DNA of 64,000 nt from QHWT01 sp963755695. GTDB lineage: Bacteria > Acidobacteriota > Vicinamibacteria > Vicinamibacterales > 2-12-FULL-66-21. How positions within the stretch are numbered: the stretch's first letter is position 1; each line of letters begins with the position of its first letter. Positions 35,210 through 43,535 of this stretch are shown here, in pieces. A program made the position numbers and the translations under genes. The stretch spans positions 231,189 through 295,188 of the forward strand of contig CAVWLB010000009.1 of assembly GCA_963755695.1 (NCBI GenBank), given 5' to 3'. The notes under the pieces were generated by a model. The model saw only the letters and a program-made list of their open reading frames with translations. It ran no database searches and had not been told where the DNA came from.

Positions 35210-36409
35210 ATGGCGCGGACACGAGTTGCAGTGCTGGTGGGAATCTTCCTTGCTGTTGCCGTCAACGCTCCGGCGCAGGCGCCACGCGGCGCACCGGTGA
35301 CCTCGCCGGAGGTCAAGGCGGATCGCACGATAACGCTCCGGCTCCGCGCGCCGGATGCGAAGCAGGTTACTGCGGCCGGAGAACTGGATGGCAAGCCGCA
35401 CCCGATGACCAAGGAAGCGGAAGGAGTCTGGACGGTGACGATTGGTCCACTTGCGCCCGACATCTACACCTACGCCTTCAACGTGGATGGCGTCACGGCG
35501 CTGGACCCGCGCAATCCAAATACGAAGTACGGTTATGGCAATTTCGGGCCGGTCAGCGTGGTGCAGGTCCCCGGTGATGGACCGCAGTTCTACGACGTCA
35601 AGCCGGTGCCTCACGGCGAAGTGCGAATCGTGCCGTACGTCTCGAAGTCTCTGGGTGTGAGTAGGACCGTGTGGGTCTACACGCCGCCGGAATACGAACG
35701 AGGAAAGGATTTTCCCGTCCTCTACCTCCTTCACGGCGCGGGCGACATCGAGTCGGGCTGGACGATGATCGGCCGCGCGAACAACATCCTCGACAACGCG
35801 ATCGCGGAGAAGAGAGCACGGCCGATGGTCGTGGTGATGCCGCTCGGCCACACGATTCAGAGCTTCTGGGCGGGACCCGCCAAGAGCGTCGCGGATCCGG
35901 TGACGGCATCGATGGGCCGGGGATCGTCGCTCGACGACATCATCGCGTCGATGATGTCGGGCGACGGCAAGGGAGGCCTTTCTCCGTTCGCGCGCGACCT
36001 CGTCGAGGACGTCATGCCGATGGTCGAACGCACCTACAAGGTTTCGCGCCGCGCCGACGATCGCGCGATTGCCGGCTTGTCCATGGGCGGAGGTCAGAGC
36101 GTCAATGTCGCCTTCTCGAAACCGGAGTTGTTTCGGTACGTCGTGCTGATGAGTCCCGCCGCAAACGGACGCGTCGATCAGTTCTACGCCGATGTCCTGA
36201 AGAATCCAGAGGCGATCAACAAGCAGTTGAAGCTGTTCTGGATTGGAGTCGGAAAAGATGACACGCTCACCGGACCGGGCGACCGAGCGTTCGTCCAGGC
36301 ACTCGACAAGTACGGTGTAAAACACACGTTCGTGGAGTCCGAAGGACGCCACGAGTGGACGGTCTGGCGTCATTACTTGAACACGGTCGCACCCCTGCTC
36401 TTCAACTAA
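35210..36409 (+). CDS. Secreted feruloyl-esterase/enterochelin-esterase-like alpha/beta hydrolase
   Basis: A 399-residue exported enzyme. Signal peptide VAVLVGIFLAVAVNAPAQA, then an N-terminal CBM48/Ig-like domain (ITLRLRAPDAKQVTAAGELDG ... PLAPDIYTYAFNVDG) and a C-terminal esterase domain. The catalytic Ser is in AIAGLSMGGGQ, the Asp region is GVGKDDTL and the His is in EGRHEWTVWR; VLYLLHGAGD supplies the oxyanion strand. This order matches bacterial feruloyl esterases of the Esterase_phd type. It probably releases acyl groups from plant polysaccharide. It is co-transcribed with the cytochrome/propeller gene. Confidence 0.88.
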   Translation: MARTRVAVLVGIFLAVAVNAPAQAPRGAPVTSPEVKADRTITLRLRAPDAKQVTAAGELDGKPHPMTKEAEGVWTVTIGPLAPDIYTYAFNVDGVTALDPRNPNTKYGYGNFGPVSVVQVPGDGPQFYDVKPVPHGEVRIVPYVSKSLGVSRTVWVYTPPEYERGKDFPVLYLLHGAGDIESGWTMIGRANNILDNAIAEKRARPMVVVMPLGHTIQSFWAGPAKSVADPVTASMGRGSSLDDIIASMMSGDGKGGLSPFARDLVEDVMPMVERTYKVSRRADDRAIAGLSMGGGQSVNVAFSKPELFRYVVLMSPAANGRVDQFYADVLKNPEAINKQLKLFWIGVGKDDTLTGPGDRAFVQALDKYGVKHTFVESEGRHEWTVWRHYLNTVAPLLFN

Positions 36410-36610
36410 GGTCTTGGAATCCACTCTCTCAGATAGCCTTGCCTCGTATATCGGTCGGTAGATGGCTCCTCGAAAAGTCACTCAATGACCGCTGTCGCAG
36501 CGACGGTTGGGTCCGTTCTTCACAAATCTGCTTGCCAATCGCGCACGGTTAGGAGCAGACTGTCGCGTTTCAGCTGAACAGTTTTCGTCAATCAGAGAGG
36601 AGCGCACGTC

Positions 36611-37075
36611 GTGACCTTCAAACGTTTGCTGAGCGTCGCAGTTCTCTTTGGCCTGGCCTGCGCAACGGCGCTGGCGCAGGCGCCCGATCCGTTGGTGGGT
36701 ACATGGAAGCTGAACCCGGAGAAATCCAAGGGGACCTACAAGAGCGGGACGAGCGTGTTCGAGGCGGCGGGCGACGGCATCAAGGGCACGATCGATCTGG
36801 CCGCCGCGGACGGTACCGCCTACCACTGGACGTTCACGGCAAAGTACGACGGCAAGGACAGCCCGGTCACTGGCGACAACCCGTTCGGTGACACGATCGC
36901 GGTAACCCGGGTGAATCCGAACACGGTGAAGATCTCCGCCAAGAAGGACGGCAAGGAGACCGTCACCCAAACGATCGTCGTGGCGGCCGACGGAAAGACC
37001 CGGACAACGACCACCAAAGGCAAGGATTCGAAGGGCAAGCCGGTCGACGGCATGTCGTTCTACGAGAAGCAGTAG
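36611..37075 (+). CDS. Secreted lipocalin-like protein of unknown function
   Basis: A 154-residue protein starting at GTG 36611, 9 bases after an AGAGGAG ribosome-binding site. The signal peptide is RLLSVAVLFGLACATALAQ. The mature part opens PDPLVGTWKLNPEKSKGTYKSG, a start shared by many small acidobacterial secreted proteins with a lipocalin-like barrel, and ends SKGKPVDGMSFYEKQ. No active site is evident. A strong terminator follows at 37099-37140. Confidence 0.7.
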   Translation: MTFKRLLSVAVLFGLACATALAQAPDPLVGTWKLNPEKSKGTYKSGTSVFEAAGDGIKGTIDLAAADGTAYHWTFTAKYDGKDSPVTGDNPFGDTIAVTRVNPNTVKISAKKDGKETVTQTIVVAADGKTRTTTTKGKDSKGKPVDGMSFYEKQ

Positions 37076-37098
37076 CCAGTCTGCCGCGGCACTCACAT

Positions 37099-37140
37099 GC
37101 AGGCGCTCCCGCTTCGCGGAAGCGCCTGCTTTCTATTCTT
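37099..37140 (+). terminator. Rho-independent terminator
   Basis: A long hairpin: GCAGGCGCT pairs with AGCGCCTGC, with an inner CCGC/GCGG stem closed by TTC, followed by TTTCTATTCTT. It lies 24 bases after the lipocalin-like gene and is one of the clearest terminators in the window. Confidence 0.8.
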
Positions 37141-37219
37141 CACCTCATTCAACGACAGTTCACGACGCACGATCGGTTGGCGACCGAACTGAGTAGGCCC
37201 ACCGCCACGATGGTGCAGG

Positions 37220-38023
37220 CTACGAGCCCGAGTGCGGGAACTGCCGACTGTCGAAGAAGAGGAAGAAGTTCGATGGAATATCCGCGGACGCCTGGCCGTT
37301 GGCCTGCGCGGCGCGCAACGCCTCGACCGATGTCAGCCCGCGCGTGCCGACAACATCCGGCCAGATCGTCGGGTCGGTCACGAGCACCACGATGACCTGC
37401 CACCAGATGGCGCCGAAGTTTCCCCCGTCAATGATGTGACTGTGATTCGGTGTGGGCACCCGTACCGCCGTTCCGGCTGGAACCGCTCCAAGCTGGCCGA
37501 GCACCGGACCTAGATCGAGCGTCGATGGGTGCATCGTACAGGTCCCGAACTCCCCCTTGTGCTTCGTCAGCGGAAGCCCGGGTTCAGGACACTGGACCGG
37601 CACACCGGGCGTCGGATCGAACGCGTCCGGGACAAATCCGAACAAGCTCCTGAGCGCCGTCCCGAGCTCGGGGCTCGCTGCCTCACCGTCACCATCGGCG
37701 TCGAAGAATGGCACGATGACGAACAGTGGCTCGGTGTTCGAGATCGGCTTCCCGGTCGGGTCGATTCGTGGGGACCTGCCGACGACACAGCGCGGCGACT
37801 GGAACTCGTTCGGATCGATCGCGGCCGCCCGCCCGTTGTTGTCGAGGTCGTCGAACGGCTGGTGCACGCACTGGAAGTTCATGAAATACGTGAACGCCAG
37901 CAGGCGTTCGTCCCCATAGGCATCGGTCTGATTGACGTTGATAGGACGCGATGGCGTTTGCGCCGCCACGGTTGAGGCGGTAAACGCCGCCATCAGGAGT
38001 AGCACCGGAAAAGTTGTTCGCAT
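37220..38023 (-). CDS. Secreted protein of unknown function
   Basis: A 267-residue protein with signal peptide TTFPVLLLMAAFTASTVAAQ. The mature region includes RPINVNQTDAYGDERLLAFTYFMNFQCVHQPFDDLDNNG (here in parts: NVNQTDAYGDERLLAF, FMNFQCVHQPFDDLD), VIVPFFDADGDGEAASPELG, VPTPNHSHIIDGGNFGAIWW and VVLVTDPTIWPDV. Four Cys could form disulfides, and DADGDGE resembles a calcium loop. I do not recognise the family. ATG 38023 suits the signal peptide. Confidence 0.62.
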   Translation of the reverse strand: MRTTFPVLLLMAAFTASTVAAQTPSRPINVNQTDAYGDERLLAFTYFMNFQCVHQPFDDLDNNGRAAAIDPNEFQSPRCVVGRSPRIDPTGKPISNTEPLFVIVPFFDADGDGEAASPELGTALRSLFGFVPDAFDPTPGVPVQCPEPGLPLTKHKGEFGTCTMHPSTLDLGPVLGQLGAVPAGTAVRVPTPNHSHIIDGGNFGAIWWQVIVVLVTDPTIWPDVVGTRGLTSVEALRAAQANGQASADIPSNFFLFFDSRQFPHSGS

Positions 38024-38277
38024 GAGTGCACTTCCTTCACGGCCTGGAACCCACGTCGATGAGTCGCGTGGATCGAGCCCGCATCACACTCTACGCGGCT
38101 GATTGCCATCTGGATTTCGATTCGAAATTTGCCTGCGGAGTCCAATATTGATGGGGAGGGCCCGCGCGGGTTCAGGGGCTGAGCGCCGTTGCGCGGCACA
38201 GGGTGCTCTCCCGCCGGGGCGGAGCGAGGGCCCGACGTAGCGACGAGGCCGCAAAGCCGCAGGTTATCGGCTCTTCT

Positions 38278-38937
38278 TCACGCAGTGCCTGGTGTGAACC
38301 GCCGCCGAAGTAGACCGCTGAACTCTTCGACGTCGGTAAACAGGGCATCCCCGAGATATTCCAGCGCAGCGATCGTCCGCTCGCCGGCCTCGCGGTGCCC
38401 CGCACCACAGGCATCGCGGACGACGATCGGGATGTAGCCCAGATCCGCCCCATGTCGTACCGACGGCTCGATCCCGATTTCGGTCGCGACCCCCACGATC
38501 GCAAAGGCATTCACGCCGCAGTCGCGCAGAGCGATATTCAGCGGCGTACCCTCGAAAGCCGACATCGTGATCTTGTCGAAGACTGCTTCGGACGGTTGCG
38601 GTGCCATCTCAGGCACCAGCTGGAATCCCGGAGAGTCCCGCAGGAACCATGGCTGCACCTGCTCGACGCGATCGGCTCGCTGCCAGGCCATGGCCATGCG
38701 CCATTGGGAGACGCCCATCAGCTCCTTGGGTAACGACAGATGGCGCGTGAAGCACACGCGTACGCCCGCCACTCGTGCCGCGCCGAGTACCTTGGCGACA
38801 TTCGCGGTGATCTCGGCGCCGTTCGCGAGCTGACGAAGAATCCCGACCTGCATGTCGTAAACGATCAACGCCAGGCGGCGCGGATCGCAGACTTCAGCGA
38901 GCGTGCGCGGAATGTCGAGGCCGAACGCGTGCTGCAC
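38278..38937 (-). CDS. Isochorismatase-fold protein lacking the catalytic cysteine
   Basis: A 219-residue protein of the isochorismatase-like hydrolase superfamily. The catalytic Asp is in LALIVYDMQVGIL and the Lys in EAVFDKITMSAFEGT. In the loop that should carry the nucleophilic Cys (T-x-x-C-V-E), it reads GVATEIGIEPSVRHGADLGY, so Gly replaces Cys. The rest of the fold, including VVRDACGAGH, is intact. Cys-lacking relatives such as true isochorismatases exist, so it may be a hydrolase using a different mechanism or a binding protein. The gene is single and intact. Confidence 0.82.
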   Translation of the reverse strand: MQHAFGLDIPRTLAEVCDPRRLALIVYDMQVGILRQLANGAEITANVAKVLGAARVAGVRVCFTRHLSLPKELMGVSQWRMAMAWQRADRVEQVQPWFLRDSPGFQLVPEMAPQPSEAVFDKITMSAFEGTPLNIALRDCGVNAFAIVGVATEIGIEPSVRHGADLGYIPIVVRDACGAGHREAGERTIAALEYLGDALFTDVEEFSGLLRRRFTPGTA

Positions 38938-39179
38938 GGCTATCCTCCAGGCAGAGAATCAGAACGGGCGTAATAACACTCGGCAAAGGCCGTCACTGCG
39001 GACAGTGGTCCCCCCCGGGCGCCACCATCGTCACCATAATATGGTCATGTGTCGGCGAACGCTGTCGGGAGGCGGACGCCACTCTCCCCTTCATTTCTTG
39101 ATCCAGATCAATTGCCGCCGCTAGACCGGGCGCTACTTTGACCTCACGAGGCCGGACGGCCTCTGGCGGTGAAGTCGCA

Positions 39180-39435
39180 GTGAACTCGTCGGTTTTGGCT
39201 CGGCAGGCTCCTTCCCAACCGGACTGGTTTGCCTCGTGGTTTGACTCGAAGGACTACCACCGGCTCTATGCACATCGTGACCAGGCGGAGGCGACTGGAT
39301 TCATCGACGCTCTGATCGCGAGACGGCACTTGACTCATCCCGCGTCGGTGCTCGACCTCGGTTGCGGCACCGGGCGTCATTCCAAATATCTGGCCTCGCG
39401 AGGGTTCGACGTCACCGGCCTGGATTTCCGAAATC
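39180..39435 (+). pseudogene. Truncated class I SAM methyltransferase
   Basis: About 85 codons read PDWFASWFDSKDYHRLYAHRD, then ATGFIDALIARR and the SAM motif SVLDLGCGTGRHSKYLASRGFDVTGLD (seen as LDLGCGTGRHSKYLASRG). This is the normal N-terminal third of a roughly 240-residue methyltransferase. Directly after GLDF the similarity stops; the frame runs on through Arg-rich nonsense into the next gene, and a second frame reads ISEIATAERGAGFQLRTKHV before stopping. A deletion of the central part or a broken end is likely. GTG 39180 is a plausible start. Confidence 0.65.
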
Positions 39436-39604
39436 GCGACCGCCGAACGAGGCGCGGGCTTCCAGCTACGCACGAAGCACGTCGAACGCGGCGGGCGGCG
39501 GGGATTTCGGCTGCTGCTTACCGGGCATGGCGGAACGCTGAGACTGAACCTGAAAATCCGAGCGGATTACATCATGAGTACAACCCAAAGAAAACCAGGC
39601 CGGA

Positions 39605-39643
39605 GGTGAACCGCAGACTGCGGACCGTGAACCGTGAACCGCA
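39605..39643. repeat. Short tandem repeat, 7-bp unit (GTGAACC)
   Basis: Contains GGTGAACC and later three close copies of the GTGAACC heptamer around ACCGTGAACCGTGAACC. It lies in the debris between the truncated methyltransferase and the ThDP enzyme. It resembles the other short tandem repeats at 52.3, 56.4 and 58.4 kb in unit size and intergenic position. Confidence 0.5.
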
Positions 39644-39675
39644 TTCGACGAATGATCTAGAATCGCCCCGCGATC

Positions 39676-40191
39676 ATGTCCGTTTCCTACGAGAACTCCA
39701 AGCTCGTCTTCCAGGGCATCAAGGACGCGGGCATCACCTCGCTCTCGGCACTGCCCGAGACCTGGCTTGGACTGCTGCTCCAGCAGGCGGAAAAGGATCC
39801 CGACGTCAGACTGATCCAGGTCGCGAAAGAAGAGGAGGCGATCGGCATCGCGGCGGGCGCGTACTTCGCCGGCGAGCGGCACATCCTGCTCATGCAGAAC
39901 CACGGCTTCCTCGCGGCGATGAACGGCATCGTCTCGCTTGCGTTGTTGTACGGCATTCCGTTATGCATGCTGATCGCGCTCCGCGGCCATTGGGGCGAGC
40001 CCTATCCATGGCACACACGCGGTGGCATCGTCACCGAGGGAGTGCTGCGGGCCTTGAACATCCCGTTCGAGTACGCGCGTGATCCGAACGCGGTCGGACG
40101 GCAGATTCGGGAGGCCTACACGTTCTCGCAAAGCTCGCTGTCCCCGGTGGCACTGCTCCTCACCCGCGATCTGATGGAGGAAGCTCTGTGA
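39676..40191 (+). CDS. ThDP-dependent decarboxylase, alpha (PYR) subunit
   Basis: A 171-residue subunit resembling sulfopyruvate/phosphonopyruvate decarboxylase alpha chains (ComD type). The ThDP-activating Glu lies in VAKEEEAIGIAAGAYFAGE; LLMQNHGFLAAMNGIVSLAL and IALRGHWGEPYPWHTRGG are family stretches. It overlaps the beta subunit by 4 bases (GTGA context), so the pair is coupled. Family members decarboxylate 2-oxo acids with an acidic tail; the natural substrate here is not known. Start ATG 39676 has weak ribosome-binding context. Confidence 0.85.
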   Translation: MSVSYENSKLVFQGIKDAGITSLSALPETWLGLLLQQAEKDPDVRLIQVAKEEEAIGIAAGAYFAGERHILLMQNHGFLAAMNGIVSLALLYGIPLCMLIALRGHWGEPYPWHTRGGIVTEGVLRALNIPFEYARDPNAVGRQIREAYTFSQSSLSPVALLLTRDLMEEAL

Positions 40192-40904
40192 AGCGCGCCG
40201 AGTGCATCGCGATGCTTTACCCCGAACTGGACGACAAGGTCGTGGTCACGATCATGGGAGCCTGCGCGCAGGAGCTCTACGATCTCGGGCACAGGGACAA
40301 CTTCTTCTATCTGCAGCACGCGATGGGGCTGGCGTCTTCGATCGGTCTCGGGCTGGCGCTGCATCTCCCGAACGACCGGATTGTCGTGCTCGACGGCGAC
40401 GGCTCGTTGCTGATGAACCTCGGCACGCTCGCGACGCTGGCGCGTTACCGGCCGCGAAATCTCGTCCACTTCATCTTCGACAACGGCAGCCTGCTCTCGA
40501 CCGGAGGCTTCGACTCGCACACCACGTCGGGAATCACCGATCTTGCCGCGATGGCTCGCGGCGCGGGCATCGAGCACGTCGCCGCGGTCGACTCGGTGAT
40601 GGCCTTCGGCGAGGCGGCGATCGAGGCCTTTGGGCGGAGCGATCTCAGCGTGATCGTCGCCAAGGTCGCAGCCGTCGGCCCGAATCACTACGGCATGGAT
40701 CTGCAGCTGCCGGAAAACGCATTTCGCTTCAAACGATGGATCGCGGCCAGGAAGTCGCCGGCATCGACCGCACCCCCAGCGATGACCACGCGGCAGGCGC
40801 GAACGAGCGACACGAGTGAGCCCGCGCGAGCGGAGCAGGGATCATCGGGCCCCGCGAGCGAGCGCGTCGGGGAGGCGCGGGGCAAAGGCCCCCGAATTGA
40901 ATGA
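40188..40904 (+). CDS. ThDP-dependent decarboxylase, beta (PP) subunit
   Basis: A 238-residue subunit. The ThDP/Mg motif is LDGDGSLLMNLGTLATLA followed about 25 residues on by FIFDNGSLLSTGGFDSHT. The first 190 residues match ComE-type subunits and begin MLYPELDDKVVVTIMGACAQELY. The last 45 residues (SPASTAPPAMTTRQARTSD...) are low-complexity, encoded by a GC-rich repeat-like stretch (about 40800-40890), and are probably a read-through of intergenic sequence rather than part of the fold. The end overlaps the cyclase start by 4 bases. Confidence 0.85.
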   Translation: MKRAECIAMLYPELDDKVVVTIMGACAQELYDLGHRDNFFYLQHAMGLASSIGLGLALHLPNDRIVVLDGDGSLLMNLGTLATLARYRPRNLVHFIFDNGSLLSTGGFDSHTTSGITDLAAMARGAGIEHVAAVDSVMAFGEAAIEAFGRSDLSVIVAKVAAVGPNHYGMDLQLPENAFRFKRWIAARKSPASTAPPAMTTRQARTSDTSEPARAEQGSSGPASERVGEARGKGPRIE

Positions 40905-41683
40905 TGACTCGCATCCTGGCGCAACTCGTCGACGAGTTGAATCGCGGCACGCTCAAGGTCGTGGACTTGACGCAGCCACTCGGATCGTCGACACCGGTCA
41001 TCGGACTGCCGCCGATCTTCGCGGCCTCGCCCGGCGTGACGATCGAGGTAATCTCGAAGTACGACGACAAGGGACCGGCGTGGTACTGGAACACGATCAG
41101 GATGGGCGAACACACCGGCACGCACTTCGATGCACCGATCCACTGGATCACCGGCAAGGATCTTCCGAACAATGCCTGCGACACGATTCCGGTCGCCCGC
41201 TTCGTCGGGCCGGCGTGCGTCATCGACGTCACCGCCGACGTGTCGCGCGATCCCGATTTCCTGCTCACCCCCGAGCGGCTCGAGAAGTGGGAAGCCGAGC
41301 ACGGACGGATTCCGCGCCGGGCGTGGGTCCTGCTGCGGACCGATTGGAGCCGGCGGATCGACGCCCGGTCGTTCATCAACGCCCGCGATGACGGCCCGCA
41401 CAGCCCTGGATTCGATGCCCGCACGTCACAGGTCCTGGCCAAGGACCGCGACGTGCTCGGCGTCGGCGTCGAGACGATTGGAACCGACGCGGGTCAGGCG
41501 GGCACGTTCAATCCGCCGTTTCCGAATCACGCCACGATGCACGGCGCGGGCAAGTTCGGGCTGGCGAGCCTGTGCAATCTCGATCTGCTGCCACCGACCG
41601 GCGCGGTTGTGATTGCGGCGCCGCTCAAGATCGTCAACGGTAGCGGCAGTCCGCTGCGCGTGATTGCCATCACGCCCGCATGA
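40901..41683 (+). CDS. Cyclase-family (kynurenine-formamidase-like) metal hydrolase
   Basis: A 260-residue enzyme of the cyclase superfamily. The metal motif HxGTHxDAPxH is present as EHTGTHFDAPIHW; VVDLTQPLGSSTPV is the usual opening and VGVETIGTDAG and PNHATMHG are later conserved segments. The family hydrolyses N-formylkynurenine, isatin and similar cyclic or amide compounds. It is the third gene of a coupled unit with the ThDP decarboxylase subunits, which suggests a ring-opening step before decarboxylation. Codon 2 Met is an equal start. Confidence 0.88.
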   Translation: MMTRILAQLVDELNRGTLKVVDLTQPLGSSTPVIGLPPIFAASPGVTIEVISKYDDKGPAWYWNTIRMGEHTGTHFDAPIHWITGKDLPNNACDTIPVARFVGPACVIDVTADVSRDPDFLLTPERLEKWEAEHGRIPRRAWVLLRTDWSRRIDARSFINARDDGPHSPGFDARTSQVLAKDRDVLGVGVETIGTDAGQAGTFNPPFPNHATMHGAGKFGLASLCNLDLLPPTGAVVIAAPLKIVNGSGSPLRVIAITPA

Positions 41684-41695
41684 CACCTGCTAATG

Positions 41696-41750
41696 AGAGG
41701 CGCCCTACAAACGAATACCCTCGGCACCTCTGAAGAGGCGCCCTACAGAC
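41696..41750. repeat. Dispersed GC-rich palindromic repeat, copy 2
   Basis: AGAGGCGCCCTACAAACG is followed by GGCACCTCTGAAGAGGCGCC (41723-41742) and CCTACAGAC, so the CGCCCTACA end appears twice. It lies just before the ribosome-binding site of the carboxylesterase gene and at the left border of the indel-rich block. Confidence 0.65.
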
Positions 41751-41779
41751 ATTTTCACCTGCCAAAGGAGAGCACTCTG

Positions 41780-43483
41780 ATGCGAACGAATCGGCGGAAG
41801 TTTTTCCAGCACGTGGGCACGGCCGCGGCGGGGCTCTCGCTTGGCGCTCGGGCCGTGTCCGCTGCAGAATCACCAACGACCGTTCCGACGTCCAACGAGG
41901 ACGGACCCCTTCTGCTCGTCGGCGACGATATCGCCGTCACCGACACCACCTCGGGCAAGGTGCGTGGTTTCACCCTGCGCGGCATTCACTACTTCCTGGG
42001 TCTCCCCTACGGCGCGGACACGCTCGGCCACGAATCGTTTCATGCCGCCGCAGAAGCCGAAGCCCTGGACCGACGTCTATCCGGCGCTATGGTGGGGCAA
42101 CTCGGCGCCGCAGAACATGGAGAACCGCTACGCCAACAAGTACGCCTCTTTCCGCGATCACTGGAACTACGACGACGTGAGCGAGGACTGTCTGCGGATC
42201 AACGTCTTCACGCCGGCGCTCAAGGACGAGCGGAAGCGGCCGGTGCTGTTCTGGATCCACGGCGGCGGCTACACCAACGGCAACGGCATCGAGCAGGACG
42301 GCTACAACGGCGAGAACCTCGCGCGCGCCGGGGACGTCGTCTTCTGCTCGATCAACCACCGGCTCGGTCCGCTCGGCTACTGCAATCTCGCGGGCGTTGG
42401 CGGCGAAAAGTACGCGGCCTCCGGCAACGTCGGCATGCTCGACATCGTCGCCGCGCTCGAATGGGTGCGGGACAACATCGCCAACTTCGGCGGCGATCCC
42501 GGCAACGTGACGATCATGGGCCAGTCGGGCGGCGGCGCGAAGGTTTGCGTTCTCACGGCGATGCCCTCGGCAAAGGGTCTCTTCCACAAGGCGGTCGTGT
42601 TGAGCGGCGCGTCGGTGCGCGCGGGAGACAAGACGCAAGCGGAAAAGCTCGGAGGGTATGTGCTCGCGGAGGCCGGCCTGACGGCAGCCGACATCGACAA
42701 GCTTCAGGAGATGCCGTGGAAGACCTACTACGAGATCGCGACGCGAGCGCAGCGCAAGCTGGCCGCCGAAATCACCGCGGCAGGAAACGACCCCGTCAGG
42801 ATTACGCGCCGGGTTCAGCCCGTCGGTTGACGGAACGATACTGCCGCAGCATCCCTACGCGCCGGAGCCCGCGCCGACGGCGGCGAACGTCCCGATGATC
42901 ATCTGTTCGACAATGAACGAGCAGTCGCCGGCGTGGACCGACGCGACGCTGCTGAACGTCACGCTCCCGCAGGTCGAAGATCGACTCAAAGAGCGCGCCG
43001 GATTCGGCCCGGGTCTCGGCGACAACGCGAAAGACGTCATCGATGCCTATGCGAAGGCTTTTCCCGGAAAGAAGCCGGTGGAGATCTGGTCGCTCGTCAG
43101 CAGCAACCGGCAGAGCGTGGTCACGCTGGCCGACGCCAAGGCAAGGCAGCCGGCACCAGTGTTCGTCAGCTGGTTCGCCTGGCAGCCGCCGCTCTTCGAC
43201 GGACGCATCGGCGCCTTCCACTGCGTGGACATCTGCTTCTGGTTCCACAACACGGATCTGATGTTCACCCACACCGGCGGCGGCGCCAGGCCACGCAAGC
43301 TGGCGGAGAAGATGGCGGCTTCTCTCGTGCAGTTCATGAAGACCGGCGATCCCAACGGCACAGGGCCTCACGCGATGGCCGAAGTACACCTCTGAAAAGG
43401 GGGAGACGCTGGTCCTGGACGATGTGTGCGAGGCGAGAAACGATCCGGATCGGGAGGCGCGACGGGCGCTCCCGACCACGTAG
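41780..43483 (+). pseudogene. Type-B carboxylesterase, broken by three single-base insertions
   Basis: An exported enzyme of about 560 residues with a Tat-like signal (TNRRKFFQHVGTAAAGLSL). The catalytic Ser lies in IMGQSGGGAKV and the oxyanion loop in WIHGGGYTNGNG. Three frames are needed: 41780 to about 42030, then to about 42803, then to the end. Removing one base near 42030, near 42803 (giving RAGFSPSVDGTILP) and near 43375 (giving PHAWPKYTSEKGETLVLDD) restores one gene ending at TAG 43481-43483. A ribosome-binding site AAGGAGAG precedes ATG 41780. Whether the breaks are real is unknown. Confidence 0.78.
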
Positions 43484-43497
43484 CTCGTATGGCGGTT

Positions 43498-43525
43498 GTA
43501 GGGCGCGTCTTCGGACGCGCCCTAC
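43498..43525. repeat. Perfect palindromic hairpin with TTCG loop, copy 3
   Basis: Arms GTAGGGCGCGTC and GACGCGCCCTAC (12 bp, perfect) enclose TTCG. It lies between the convergent carboxylesterase and TonB-receptor genes, so it could act as a bidirectional terminator as well as being one of the dispersed palindromes. Confidence 0.75.
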
Positions 43526-43535
43526 CCTCTCACTG

